Source of the DNA: Lentzea californiensis
GTDB taxonomy: Bacteria > Actinomycetota > Actinomycetes > Mycobacteriales > Pseudonocardiaceae
Assembly (NCBI RefSeq): GCF_024648825.1
Contig: NZ_JANBBE010000008.1
Span: 1-64,000, forward strand
Length of the DNA: 64,000 nucleotides
Reading direction: 5' to 3'
Shown here: one piece after another, positions 35,769 to 45,423 of the stretch
How positions within the stretch are numbered: position 1 is the stretch's first letter
Layout: each line of letters starts with the position of its first letter
Notes under the pieces: model-generated
The model's database searches: none
The model's input: only the letters and a program-made list of their open reading frames with translations
What the model was told of the DNA's origin: nothing
Position numbers and translations under genes: made by a program

Positions 35769-36659
35769 GTGACCACGCTGCACATCGCTGAAGAAGTTGC
35801 CACCGCACTGGCCGAGAACCGGCCCGTCGTCGCTCTCGAGAGCACCATCCTGTCCCACGGCCTGCCCGCGCCGCGCAACCTGACGGTCGCCGCACGCCTG
35901 GAGAAGGTGGTGCGGGAGGCCGGTGCGGTCCCCGCGACGATCGCCGTACTCGACGGTGTGCCGCGCATCGGTCTCTCCTCGTCCGAGCTCGACCGGGTCT
36001 GCAACGCGGGCGACCTCGTGAAGCTCTCGCTGCGCGACCTCGGCCCCGCCTACGCCCTGGGCCGCAGTGGTGCGACGACCGTGGCCTCCACGACGGCCCT
36101 GGCCCACCAGGCGGGCATCCGCGTGTTCGGTACCGGCGGCCTCGGCGGTGTGCACCGCGGCGCGCGCGAGACGTGGGACGTGTCCGCCGACCTCGACGTG
36201 GTCGCGACGACACCGGTGCTGATCGTCTGCTCGGGAGTGAAGTCGATCCTGGACATGGGCGCGACCCTGGAGGTCTTCGAGACCCGTTCGGTGCCGGTCG
36301 TCGGCTACCGGACCTCGCGCTTCCCGGCCTTCTACCGCCGCGAGTCGGAGTTCGACCTGTCGTGGCGGGTCGACACCGCCGCCGAGGCCGCGGCCGTGTT
36401 CGCCGCCGGTGGCCGCGGCATGATCCTGGCCAACCCCATCCCCGCCGCCTTCGAGATGGACTCCGCCCTGCACGACCGCCTGCTCGCCGAGGGCCTGCAG
36501 AAGCTCGTCGACCAGGACGTGCGAGGCAAGGACGTCACCCCCGTCCTGCTGGAGCACTTCCACACCGCGAGCGCCGGCGTCAGCCTCGACGCCAACGAGG
36601 AACTCGTCGTGAGCAACGTCTCCGTGGCCGCAGCCGTCGCCGTCGAGCTGTTCCAGTGA
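35769..36659 (+). CDS. psuG: pseudouridine-5'-phosphate glycosidase
   Basis: This 296-residue enzyme reversibly cleaves pseudouridine 5'-phosphate to uracil and ribose 5-phosphate, the C-C bond-breaking step of pseudouridine catabolism. Family signatures are present in order: ALESTILSHGLPAPRNL, GVPRIGLS, the ARETWDVSADL motif, VGYRTSRFPAFY and ILANPIPA. It starts with GTG. The stop overlaps the start of a PfkB kinase (GTGA), which would supply the phosphorylated substrate. The pair sits between two genes (DUF3039 and DUF3099) that are adjacent in mycobacteria. Confidence 0.95.
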   Translation: MTTLHIAEEVATALAENRPVVALESTILSHGLPAPRNLTVAARLEKVVREAGAVPATIAVLDGVPRIGLSSSELDRVCNAGDLVKLSLRDLGPAYALGRSGATTVASTTALAHQAGIRVFGTGGLGGVHRGARETWDVSADLDVVATTPVLIVCSGVKSILDMGATLEVFETRSVPVVGYRTSRFPAFYRRESEFDLSWRVDTAAEAAAVFAAGGRGMILANPIPAAFEMDSALHDRLLAEGLQKLVDQDVRGKDVTPVLLEHFHTASAGVSLDANEELVVSNVSVAAAVAVELFQ

Positions 36660-37534
36660 GGCCGGTGGTCGTGGTCGGTGACGCGGGCCTCGACGTGGTG
36701 GCCCGCCACGCCGGCCCCATCGCCCACGGCGGGGACGTCCGCGCCAAGGTCACCATCGAGCCGGGCGGCGCCGGCGCCAACACGGCGGTCTGGCTCGCGG
36801 CCTGCGGTGCCTCGCCGGTCCTGGTGGCCCGCGTGGGCGCCGACTCGGCGGGCCGCCAGGTCCACGCCGAACTGACCACGGCGGGCGTCCAGTGCGCCTT
36901 CGCGGTCGACCGAGACCTGGCGACCTGCTGCGTGGTCGTCCTCGTCGACGAGGACGGCCAGCGCTCGATGCTCCCCGACCGCGGCGCAAACGCTCGCTTC
37001 TCCCCCGCCGACCTCGCCCCGGGCCTGCTCACCGAGCCCCACGGCCACCTGCACCTGTCCGGCTACGTGCTGCTCGACGCCACCTCACGCCCCGCCGGCC
37101 TGGCCGTGCTCGAGGCCGCCCGTGCCGCGGGCTGGACGACGTCCGTGGACCCCCAGGCAGCCGTCCTGATCCACTCGCCCGAGGCGTTCCTGGCGGACGT
37201 GCGCGGCGTCGACTTCCTGCTGCCCAACGCCGACGAACTCCTTGCCCTCACCGGTTCCTCGGAACCGTCGTCGGCGAAGTCGCTGCTTTCCCACGTCGGC
37301 GCTGTGGTGGTGACCTCAGGCCCCGACGGTGCGACCTGGGTCGACGCCGACGAGCTGATCTCAGTTCCCGCTGAAGTTACCGAGTGCATCGACTCGACGG
37401 GTGCCGGCGACGCCTTCGACGCGGGCTTCCTCGCGGCTTGGCTGTCCGGTGCGTCGAAGCACGATGCTCTCCTCGGCGGCGTACGCGCGGGCTCTCGTGC
37501 GGTCAGCGTCGTCGGCGCTCAACCCCCTCGCTAG
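36656..37534 (+). CDS. PfkB-family carbohydrate kinase, probable pseudouridine kinase
   Basis: This 292-residue ribokinase-fold enzyme has the N-terminal VVVVGDAGLDVVA strand, the substrate GGAGANTAVWLAACGA segment and the C-terminal DSTGAGDAFDAGF motif with the catalytic base Asp. Its GTG overlaps the psuG stop by four bases, so it is almost certainly translated with it. That makes pseudouridine kinase (PsuK role) the likely function, although other nucleoside or sugar substrates are possible from sequence alone. A palindromic AT-rich repeat follows the stop. Confidence 0.82.
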   Translation: MRPVVVVGDAGLDVVARHAGPIAHGGDVRAKVTIEPGGAGANTAVWLAACGASPVLVARVGADSAGRQVHAELTTAGVQCAFAVDRDLATCCVVVLVDEDGQRSMLPDRGANARFSPADLAPGLLTEPHGHLHLSGYVLLDATSRPAGLAVLEAARAAGWTTSVDPQAAVLIHSPEAFLADVRGVDFLLPNADELLALTGSSEPSSAKSLLSHVGAVVVTSGPDGATWVDADELISVPAEVTECIDSTGAGDAFDAGFLAAWLSGASKHDALLGGVRAGSRAVSVVGAQPPR

Positions 37535-37544
37535 CCCACCGGCT

Positions 37545-37580
37545 CAACCGATATATCAGTTCCAACTGATATATCGGTTG
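37545..37580. repeat. 17-bp-arm AT-containing palindrome
   Basis: AACCGATATATCAGTT and AACTGATATATCGGTT (37546-37561 and 37564-37579) form a perfect inverted repeat about a CC centre, extended by one further pair. Its CTGATATATC core recurs near 57764, next to another copy of the long palindromic element. It follows the PfkB gene and could act as a terminator or as a regulator-binding site. Confidence 0.7.
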
Positions 37581-37622
37581 CCCGCACGCGCTCCTCATGG
37601 GGGCGTTCCACGCCTGACCGGA

Positions 37623-37663
37623 TGCAAAAAACGTTTGCGGACGACGACAAAAGACTCATTGCA
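37623..37663. repeat. palindromic repeat element, copy 2 (A/B type)
   Basis: The left arm TGCAAAAAACGTTTGCGG is shared with copies at 22203 (one mismatch) and 57793 (identical). The right arm GACAAAAGACTCATTGCA matches the arm of the palindrome at 57693 rather than the complement of its own left arm, so the symmetry is only partial. It lies in the convergent gap between the PfkB gene and the DUF3099 gene. Confidence 0.7.
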
Positions 37664-37714
37664 AAGGCGCGGGCGGCGTCGGGCCGGGGTGCGATCTCAA
37701 GCGGGTTCGGCGGG

Positions 37715-38053
37715 TCAGCCGTCGATGACGGTGGTGCTCTTCGGGGCGATGGCGCGGCGCTCGACCTCGTAGCGGTTGGCCTTCTCGGTCTTGCGGGGCG
37801 GCCGGTCGTTCGCGATCAGCACGGCCATCCACGGCAGTGGCACGGACAGCGCGATGAAGAACAGGGCCAGCCACCAGGTGTGGGCGAACAGCGCCGCGAG
37901 GATGAGGCACGGGAAGCGCAGGCTCATCATGATCGCGTACTTCCGGCGCCGGGCGGCGTGCTGCTGTTCGTAGGAAGGAGCCGCCTCGGTGATCAACACC
38001 GGGGTGTCGGTCCGGTCGGGACTGCTCACGACACCACCTCGTCCAACTTCCAT
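37715..38053 (-). CDS. DUF3099 membrane protein
   Basis: This 112-residue protein has two closely spaced hydrophobic helices (about 40-85: YAIMMSLRFPCLILAALFA and WLALFFIALSVPLPWMAVLIA) and a basic cytosolic tail (PPRKTEKANRYE). It belongs to the actinobacterial DUF3099 family (Rv2709, from memory). The function is unknown. The ATG at 38053 has GGAGG eight bases upstream; a GTG eight codons later also has a site. It is divergent from the PucR-type regulator, with starts 69 bases apart. Confidence 0.82.
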   Translation of the reverse strand: MEVGRGGVVSSPDRTDTPVLITEAAPSYEQQHAARRRKYAIMMSLRFPCLILAALFAHTWWLALFFIALSVPLPWMAVLIANDRPPRKTEKANRYEVERRAIAPKSTTVIDG

Positions 38054-38122
38054 CGGCTACGCCTCCATAGTCCCACGTCCGAGTGACGCCGGGGACGCCC
38101 GGTTGGCGGTTAACATCCGCGG

Positions 38123-39607
38123 GTGGTCGCCCTTGATCGCCTCGTGGACGTGCTCGGCAGCCTTGGCACGCACCTGGCCTGCGCGCCGAGGGGGCGCGAC
38201 GCCGAACTTCGCGGGGTCGCCCTGCACGATCCGGCCGAGAACACGCCGGCGGCCGCGGGTGACGTGCTTCTCGGGCTGGGTACGCCGTCGGTAGCGGCGG
38301 CGGTGCGGCTCGTGGCTTCCACGGTGGCGTCCGCGGTGGTCCTGCACGGCAGGCCGCCGCTCGACGAGCGGGTGGTGGCCGCGGCCAAGAAGTCCGGTGC
38401 GGCCGTGTTGCTCGTGGATCCGTCCGTGCCGTGGAGTCAGCTCGCGAACGTCACGCAGACGCTGGTCAACGGCGGTACGCGGACCGGGGACCTGTTCGGG
38501 CTGGCCGACGTGATCGCGGGCGTGGTGGGCGGGCCGGTGACGATCGAGGACCAGCAGTCCCGCGTGCTCGCGTACTCCTATCGGCAGGAGGACGTCGACC
38601 CCGTGCGCGTTCAAACCATCCTCGGGCGGCGGGTGCCGGAGGAGGCCCGGCGGGCGCTGGACGAGTTCGGCGTGTTCACACACCTCGCGTCTTCGGACGA
38701 GCCGATCTTCGTGCCCAAGCTGACCCCGCAGCTGGGCAACCGGCTCGTCGCCGCGGTGCGGGCGGGCCGTGAGCTGCTGGGGTCCGTGTGGGTCGAGGTG
38801 ACGGGGCCGGTGGACGCCGCTCGAAGTGCCGCGTTGGTCGACGGCGCGCGCACGGCGGCGTTGCACCTGTTGCGGTCGCGGGCGTCGACGGACCTCGAAC
38901 GCCAGGCCGAGGCCGATCTGGTGATCAGGCTGCTCGACCAGCCCGAGTCCGCGGACGTCGCGCGCCTCGGGCTGCCGTCCGCCGATCTGCGGGTGATCGC
39001 GGTGCAGGCCCACGCGGGCGAGGGCGAGCACGGCGCGGCGGTGCTCGCGTTCCAGCGCGCCACCGCCGGCTTCGGCTGGTCGCGGCCTGGGCGCAGCGCG
39101 TTGTTCGGCAACGTCCTCTACACCGTCATCCCGGCCGCCGACGACGCCGTCGCGTGGGTGCGGTCGCTGGTCCGCGAACTGCCCGCCGAGGCGACGGTGC
39201 TGGCGGGCATCGGAGGGCCGGCCGAGGCGGCGCAACTGCCGACCTCACGGCAGGAGGCGGATGAATGCCTCGCGCTTTCGACCGGTGTACCGGTTGTGTA
39301 CGACGACGCGTGGGCGCAGGTCCTGTTGCACCGGCTCGCCGCCGTCGCGGAGGCTGGACGGCTGCCGACCCGCGGGCCGATATCCAACATACTGCGGCAC
39401 GACGCCGAGTACGGGACGCAGTACGCCACGACCTTGAGGGCGTGGCTGACCGCTCAGGGGGATGTGCGGGCTGCGGCCAAGGAGCTCAACGTGCACCCGA
39501 ACACGCTGCGGTACCGCATGCAGAAGATGTCCGAGGTGACGCCACTCCCCCTCGACGACCCCGACCAGCGCCTCGCGATGGCCATCGCCCTCCAGATCAC
39601 GCGGTGA
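38123..39607 (+). CDS. PucR-type helix-turn-helix regulator
   Basis: This 494-residue regulator has an N-terminal PucR-like sensory part (about 1-130) and a middle GAF-like/CdaR region (about 130-330). The C-terminal PucR HTH_30 domain is ...LRAWLTAQGDVRAAAKELNVHPNTLRYRMQKM (about 435-480, quoted in part: ELNVHPNTLRYRMQKM). Such proteins usually activate purine, amino-acid or aromatic catabolic genes. It starts with GTG. The next gene, a methyltransferase, begins 10 bases later, so they may be one transcript. The effector is unknown. Confidence 0.88.
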   Translation: MVALDRLVDVLGSLGTHLACAPRGRDAELRGVALHDPAENTPAAAGDVLLGLGTPSVAAAVRLVASTVASAVVLHGRPPLDERVVAAAKKSGAAVLLVDPSVPWSQLANVTQTLVNGGTRTGDLFGLADVIAGVVGGPVTIEDQQSRVLAYSYRQEDVDPVRVQTILGRRVPEEARRALDEFGVFTHLASSDEPIFVPKLTPQLGNRLVAAVRAGRELLGSVWVEVTGPVDAARSAALVDGARTAALHLLRSRASTDLERQAEADLVIRLLDQPESADVARLGLPSADLRVIAVQAHAGEGEHGAAVLAFQRATAGFGWSRPGRSALFGNVLYTVIPAADDAVAWVRSLVRELPAEATVLAGIGGPAEAAQLPTSRQEADECLALSTGVPVVYDDAWAQVLLHRLAAVAEAGRLPTRGPISNILRHDAEYGTQYATTLRAWLTAQGDVRAAAKELNVHPNTLRYRMQKMSEVTPLPLDDPDQRLAMAIALQITR

Positions 39608-39617
39608 AACGCGGGGC

Positions 39618-41105
39618 GTGAAAGCATCTCCACCCGTGCACCCCGATCTTTCCGTTGAACTGTGCGCCCGTTTGCGCGAGGCCTTCCTGAACACCGGCTA
39701 CACCGCGGACGGCGTCGTCGGCGCGCTCGGTCTCCAGGCCCACGCCGCGCTCGGCCGCGGCGAGCCGGAGCCCGCCCGCCGCGCGAGCAAGGACGCCGGG
39801 CCGCTCGGCACGCTGATCCGCATGTTCCTGCTCGGCGACCACGAGCCCGAGCAGGACGTCCGCAAGGCGCTGGCCGGTGTCGACATCGACGACGCCGTCG
39901 AGAACGAGGTCCTGTCGTCCGTTCCCGGTGCGAACAGCCTGAGGGCCGGGCTGGACGTCAGGCCGTACGAGGACAACTGGTGGGTCGTCGCCGACCTCGA
40001 CTCCGACCTGCGCGGCAGCGCCGTCCCCGAGGACCACGTGCTCGGCGTCGGCCACGCGTCCATCAGCCTCGCCCGCGCGACCAAGCGCACGCCCGTCGGC
40101 ACTGTGCTCGACCTCGGCACCGGCTGCGGCGTCCAGGCGCTGCACGCCAGCACGCACGCTCAGAAGATCACCGCGACCGACCTGTCCGAGCGCGCGCTGA
40201 GGCTCGCGCAGGGCACGTTCCGCCTGAACGAGCTCGACGTGGAGACGCTGCAGGGCGAGTGGTTCGGGCCGGTCCGCAACCGGCGGTTCGACCACGTCGT
40301 GTGCAACCCGCCGTTCGTCGTCGGCCCGCCGCGGGTGGACTTCGTCTACCGCGACTCCGGCCTCGGTGGCGACGACGCGTCGGCGCTGGTCGTGCGGCAG
40401 CTGCCCTCCTTCCTCAACGAGGGCGGCGTCGGCCAGCTGCTCGCGTCGTGGGTGCACCGCAAGGGCGAGGACTGGGAGGAGCGCGTCTCCGGCTGGCTCC
40501 CCCGCGGCGGCATCGACGCGTGGTTCGTGCAGCGCGACATCGCCGAGCCCGCCCTGTACGTCGGCACGTGGCTCAAGGACGCGGGCGTCGACCCGCGCAG
40601 CCCCGAGGGCCGGCAGAAGGCCGCGGCGTGGCTGGACTGGTTCGAGGAGAACGACGTCCAGGGCGTCGGTTTCGGGTACGTGACGCTGCGCCGCACCGAC
40701 GAGATGCACTCCCAGGTCATCTGCGAGGACCTGCGCCACGCCTACGACGACCCGCTGGGCCCGGAGGCGGCGCGCTGGCTCGACAACGTCGCGTGGCTGC
40801 GGGCGAACCCCGACTTGCTGAGCCGGCGTTTCCGGGTCGCCGACACCGTGCTGCTCGAGGAGGTGTCCGAGCCGGGCGACGAGGGCTGGCGCAAAGTCGT
40901 CGTCCGGCTGCACCGCACGGACGGGCCCGGCTGGCAGCACGAGGTCGACGAGGCGACTGCCAAGCTCGTCGCCGGTTGCAACGGCGCATTGCCGCTGGAA
41001 GACCTGCTCGCACTGCTCGAGTTCGCTTACGGAGAAATCGATGCAGAAGCGGCCTTGCCGATCGTTCGTGATCTCATCCGGCACGGAATGTTGATTCCCG
41101 CGTGA
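39618..41105 (+). CDS. class I methyltransferase with N5-glutamine/adenine-type NPPF motif
   Basis: This 495-residue protein has an N-terminal about 130-residue domain (the DUF7059-like region seen in actinobacterial homologues). A central methyltransferase follows: the SAM motif is VLDLGTGCGVQALHA at about 155-170, and the active-site VCNPPFVVGPP is of the NPPY/F type used on amide or base nitrogens. A C-terminal domain of about 150 residues completes it. Likely targets are rRNA, DNA or a protein glutamine; the sequence does not decide. Its stop overlaps the GTG of dtd, so the two are coupled. Confidence 0.83.
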   Translation: MKASPPVHPDLSVELCARLREAFLNTGYTADGVVGALGLQAHAALGRGEPEPARRASKDAGPLGTLIRMFLLGDHEPEQDVRKALAGVDIDDAVENEVLSSVPGANSLRAGLDVRPYEDNWWVVADLDSDLRGSAVPEDHVLGVGHASISLARATKRTPVGTVLDLGTGCGVQALHASTHAQKITATDLSERALRLAQGTFRLNELDVETLQGEWFGPVRNRRFDHVVCNPPFVVGPPRVDFVYRDSGLGGDDASALVVRQLPSFLNEGGVGQLLASWVHRKGEDWEERVSGWLPRGGIDAWFVQRDIAEPALYVGTWLKDAGVDPRSPEGRQKAAAWLDWFEENDVQGVGFGYVTLRRTDEMHSQVICEDLRHAYDDPLGPEAARWLDNVAWLRANPDLLSRRFRVADTVLLEEVSEPGDEGWRKVVVRLHRTDGPGWQHEVDEATAKLVAGCNGALPLEDLLALLEFAYGEIDAEAALPIVRDLIRHGMLIPA

Positions 41106-41527
41106 AAGCAGTTGTGGCGCGCGTCACAGAAGCGAGTGTCGAAGTCGAAGGGGCGATCGTCGGCGCGATCGACGAGCCCGGATTGCTGGTGCTGCTCGGC
41201 GTCCACCACGACGACACCGCCGAGCAAGCCCGCAAAATGGCGCAGAAGCTGCACGGTCTGCGCATCCTCGACGACGAGCAGTCGTGCGAGTCGACCGGCG
41301 CTCCGCTGCTGGTCGTCAGCCAGTTCACCCTTTATGGGGACACCCGCAAGGGCCGCCGTCCGTCCTGGACGGCGGCCGCCCGTCCCGAGCACGCGGAACC
41401 GTTGGTGAACGCCGTCGTGCAGGAACTACGCCAAAAGGGCGCGCGCGTCGAAACAGGACGATTCAGAGCCGAGATGAAGGTACGGAGCGTGAACGACGGT
41501 CCGTTCACGGTGATCGTCGACCTCTGA
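41102..41527 (+). CDS. dtd: D-aminoacyl-tRNA deacylase
   Basis: This 141-residue dimeric cytosolic enzyme removes D-amino acids (and glycine from tRNA-Ala) mistakenly loaded on tRNA. Both family motifs are present: SQFTLYGDTRKGRRPSW, which holds the catalytic Thr/backbone pocket, and the C-terminal NDGPFTVIVDL, equivalent to the NxGPxT cross-subunit motif, here with Asp in the variable position. It starts with GTG overlapping the methyltransferase stop (GTGA). The length is normal. Confidence 0.95.
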   Translation: MKAVVARVTEASVEVEGAIVGAIDEPGLLVLLGVHHDDTAEQARKMAQKLHGLRILDDEQSCESTGAPLLVVSQFTLYGDTRKGRRPSWTAAARPEHAEPLVNAVVQELRQKGARVETGRFRAEMKVRSVNDGPFTVIVDL

Positions 41528-41605
41528 CTAAACGGTTCTCAGGGAATCCTCAGATTAGTCGCGCAACCGCTGTGACTGTGGTGACGTCTTCAGGTCATGG
41601 AAGTC

Positions 41606-41635
41606 GGGAACGAATTCGGAATCGTCTTCGTTACC
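41606..41635 (+). promoter_or_regulatory. ECF-type (SigH/SigR/SigE-like) promoter of sigB
   Basis: GGGAAC (41606-41611), then exactly 18 bases, then GTTACC (41630-41635), about 142 bases before the sigB start. This fits the GGAA(T/C)-N18-GTT consensus of disulfide- and envelope-stress sigma factors, which drive sigB in mycobacteria. No vegetative promoter was seen in the 250-base gap. Confidence 0.7.
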
Positions 41636-41777
41636 CAGGTATCAGCCAGCTAGCGATGGGATCCCGAGCGGGCCCGCCGCAACCGGCAACCAGGGCGCAG
41701 CGCCGCGCCGCCTTGACCGCCACGCGCGACTGTCCTGACCGACAGCAGCGTCGCCCGCACCAGGGGGAGGGAGATCC

Positions 41778-42767
41778 ATGACCGTCACGAGGATCTCCGA
41801 CCGTGAAGTCGGAGAGAACACGCCCGCCGTCGTCGAGCACGAACTCGACGCGCAGGGTCCAGCAGCCGACCTCGTTCGAGTCTACCTGAACGGAATCGGC
41901 AAGACCGCGCTCCTCACCGCCGAGGAGGAGGTGGAGCTCGCGAAGCGCATCGAGGCAGGTGTGTTCGCGCAGCACGTCCTCGAGACGGCCAAGCGCCTCA
42001 CCCCCACCCGCCGCGACGAGATGGGGGCGCTCGTCCGCGACGGCCGCCGCGCCAAGGACCACCTGCTCAAGGCCAACCTGCGCCTCGTCGTGTCGCTGGC
42101 CAAGCGCTACACGGGCCGTGGCATGCCGCTGCTGGACCTGATCCAGGAAGGCAACCTGGGCCTCATCCGCGCGGTCGAGAAGTTCGACTACACCAAGGGC
42201 TTCAAGTTCTCGACGTACGCGACGTGGTGGATCCGCCAGGCGATCACCCGCGGCATGGCCGACCAGGGCCGCACCATCCGCCTCCCCGTCCACCTCGTCG
42301 AGCAGGTGAACAAGCTCGCGCGGATCAAGCGCGACCTGCACCAGACGCTCGGCCGCGAGGCGACGAACGAGGAGCTCGCGAAGGAAGCGGGTCTCAACCC
42401 CGACAAGGTCGCAGACCTGCTCGACCACGCGCGTGACCCGGTATCGCTCGACATGCCGGTCGGCACGGAGGAGGACGCTCCCCTCGGTGACTTCATCGAG
42501 GACTCGGACGCGACCGACGCCGAGAGCGCCGTCATCTCCGGGCTGCTGCAGGACGACCTGCGCCGCGTCCTCGCGACGCTGGAGCCGCGCGAGCAGGCCG
42601 TGATCCGGCTGCGCTACGGCCTCGAGGACGGCCAGCCGCGCACCCTCGACCAGATCGGCAAGCGCTTCGGGTTGTCGCGCGAGCGGGTCCGCCAGATCGA
42701 GCGCGAGGTCATGTCGAAGCTCCGCCAGGGCGAACGCGCCGCGAAGCTGCGGGCCTACGCCTCGTAG
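41778..42767 (+). CDS. sigB: alternative principal-like sigma factor SigB
   Basis: This is a 329-residue group 2 sigma factor. It has no acidic N-terminal extension, but regions 1.2 to 4 are nearly the same as in SigA, including KRYTGRGMPLLDLIQEGN, FSTYATWWIRQAITRG and the region 4 helix GLSRERVRQIEREVMSKLR. It would direct stationary-phase and stress transcription with SigA-like promoter specificity. The ATG at 41778 follows GGGAGGGAG. An ECF-type promoter upstream suggests control by another sigma factor. It matches sigB (Rv2710, from memory). Confidence 0.95.
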   Translation: MTVTRISDREVGENTPAVVEHELDAQGPAADLVRVYLNGIGKTALLTAEEEVELAKRIEAGVFAQHVLETAKRLTPTRRDEMGALVRDGRRAKDHLLKANLRLVVSLAKRYTGRGMPLLDLIQEGNLGLIRAVEKFDYTKGFKFSTYATWWIRQAITRGMADQGRTIRLPVHLVEQVNKLARIKRDLHQTLGREATNEELAKEAGLNPDKVADLLDHARDPVSLDMPVGTEEDAPLGDFIEDSDATDAESAVISGLLQDDLRRVLATLEPREQAVIRLRYGLEDGQPRTLDQIGKRFGLSRERVRQIEREVMSKLRQGERAAKLRAYAS

Positions 42768-43049
42768 TCCCAAAGTCGTCACGGTCGGGTCTCACCCGCT
42801 GAGCAGTATTGACTTGTGACTCAACTCACGGCACGGTCGGGCGTTACCAGAGCCACGCGACGCCCGTCGTGAGTCGGGTTCGCACGCGAAGGAAGGTCGG
42901 GACGGCCGGGGGCCGCCCCGGCCTTCCGCGTTCGCGGCCCCTGACGGCAACACGGTTGCGAAGAACACGGTGGACGGGGACCAGTACGTCCCTTTGATGG
43001 CGGTACGGTTTTCTGATCCGAACTGCACACCGTTGGAGTTGTGTACCCC
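42768..43049. other. 282-base gap between sigB and fumarase
   Basis: A GGCCGGGG/CCCCGGCC hairpin with a four-base loop at 42904-42923 is the only structured element and may terminate sigB. No gene and no convincing promoter for the fumarase gene were found, although the stretch 42990-43030 is relatively AT-rich and probably carries it. Confidence 0.4.
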
Positions 43050-44705
<1,656 letters not shown>

Positions 44706-44718
44706 ACCCCTTCACCGA

Positions 44719-44760
44719 GCCGCCCAGGTCTCGCCGAATCGTCGGCGGGGCCTGGGCGGC
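44719..44760 (+). terminator. terminator of the fumarase gene
   Basis: GCCGCCCAGG pairs with CCTGGGCGGC over 10 bp, with an inner CGCCGA/TCGGCG helix, starting 13 bases after the stop codon. Confidence 0.8.
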
Positions 44761-44816
44761 TTCGTGGTTTCCAGGTGAACCGCGACGAGGCGACATCGTG
44801 GCGCAGCCCCTCAAGC

Positions 44817-44836
44817 AACAGTACGGTTGTACTGTT
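44817..44836. promoter_or_regulatory. operator-like inverted repeat
   Basis: AACAGTAC-GGTT-GTACTGTT is a perfect 8-bp inverted repeat, 18 bases before the start of the broken glyoxalase-fold gene. The AGTAC...GTACT form is typical of TetR-family sites. No TetR gene is in the window. Confidence 0.5.
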
Positions 44837-44854
44837 CGACGGAGAGGCGGCGCG

Positions 44855-45210
44855 ATGATTCATCACGTACAGGTGACCTGCCCGGTGGGTGCCGAGGACG
44901 AGCAGCGGACGTTCTACGCAGAAGTCCTGGCTGGACCGAACTGGCCAAACCGCCGCTGCTCGCCGTGCGGGGCGGGTGCTGGTTCGAGGTGCCGGGCGGC
45001 GGGGAGGTGCACGTGAGCATCGAGGACGACTTCCGGCCCGCACGCAAGGCGCATCCGGCGTTCGTCGTCGATGCCGATCGGGTCGCCGCGGCGGTGGCGG
45101 CGGCGGGCCACCAGGTCGTCTGGGCCGACCCGGCGGAGATTCCCGGCCGGCGCCGCTTCCACACGTTCGACGGCGCCGGCAACCGCGTCGAGTTCCTCGC
45201 CGATGCCTGA
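44855..45210 (+). pseudogene. VOC/glyoxalase-family protein broken by a one-base frameshift
   Basis: Reading starts well with MIHHVQVTCPVGAEDEQRTF and YAEVL, then switches frame at about 44929-44931. The other frame continues with WTELAKPPLLAVRGGCWFEV, a VEFLADA end and a normal stop at 45210. Adding one G (CTGGGCTGG instead of CTGGCTGG) restores a single 118-residue vicinal-oxygen-chelate protein, the size of small resistance/lactoylglutathione-lyase-like VOC proteins. The His near the start and the Glu at the end would be metal ligands. It is either a true recent pseudogene or a sequencing error in a G/C-rich spot. Confidence 0.75.
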
Positions 45211-45308
45211 CGCTCCGGTATCCGTTCGAGAGCGGCCGGGGGTCCGAGGTGTGGCCGTCGTCTGAAAGCAGCCACGCCTTCGCGCGGGGATCTGGAAGAC
45301 GAGTCAGC

Positions 45309-45416
45309 GGCCGTGCGGTGGCCGGGCAACAGGGCGGCGCACGCGAGGGCGTGTGGTGCGCCGCCGGAGTGTCCGGCCACCGCGAACTTCACGACGCCGG
45401 GCGAATCGGCGACATG
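45309..45416 (-). pseudogene. alpha/beta-hydrolase remnant
   Basis: On the minus strand a short stretch reads HVADSPGVVKFAVAGHSGG then APHALACAALLPG, which is the nucleophile elbow (GHSGG) and following helix of an alpha/beta hydrolase. A TGA stop lies directly upstream, two codons before the His, and no hydrolase sequence follows downstream. Only about 36 codons of a gene that should have about 260 remain. It lies in the otherwise empty gap 45211-45423. Confidence 0.6.
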
Positions 45417-45423
45417 CGATCAG

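Noticed and set aside
42797..42860. TTGACT and a GTGACT/ACTCAC semi-palindrome after sigB as a promoter for fumarase.
   Set aside because: No -10 element lies at 16-19 bases and the distance to the start is over 200 bases, so it was not listed as a feature.
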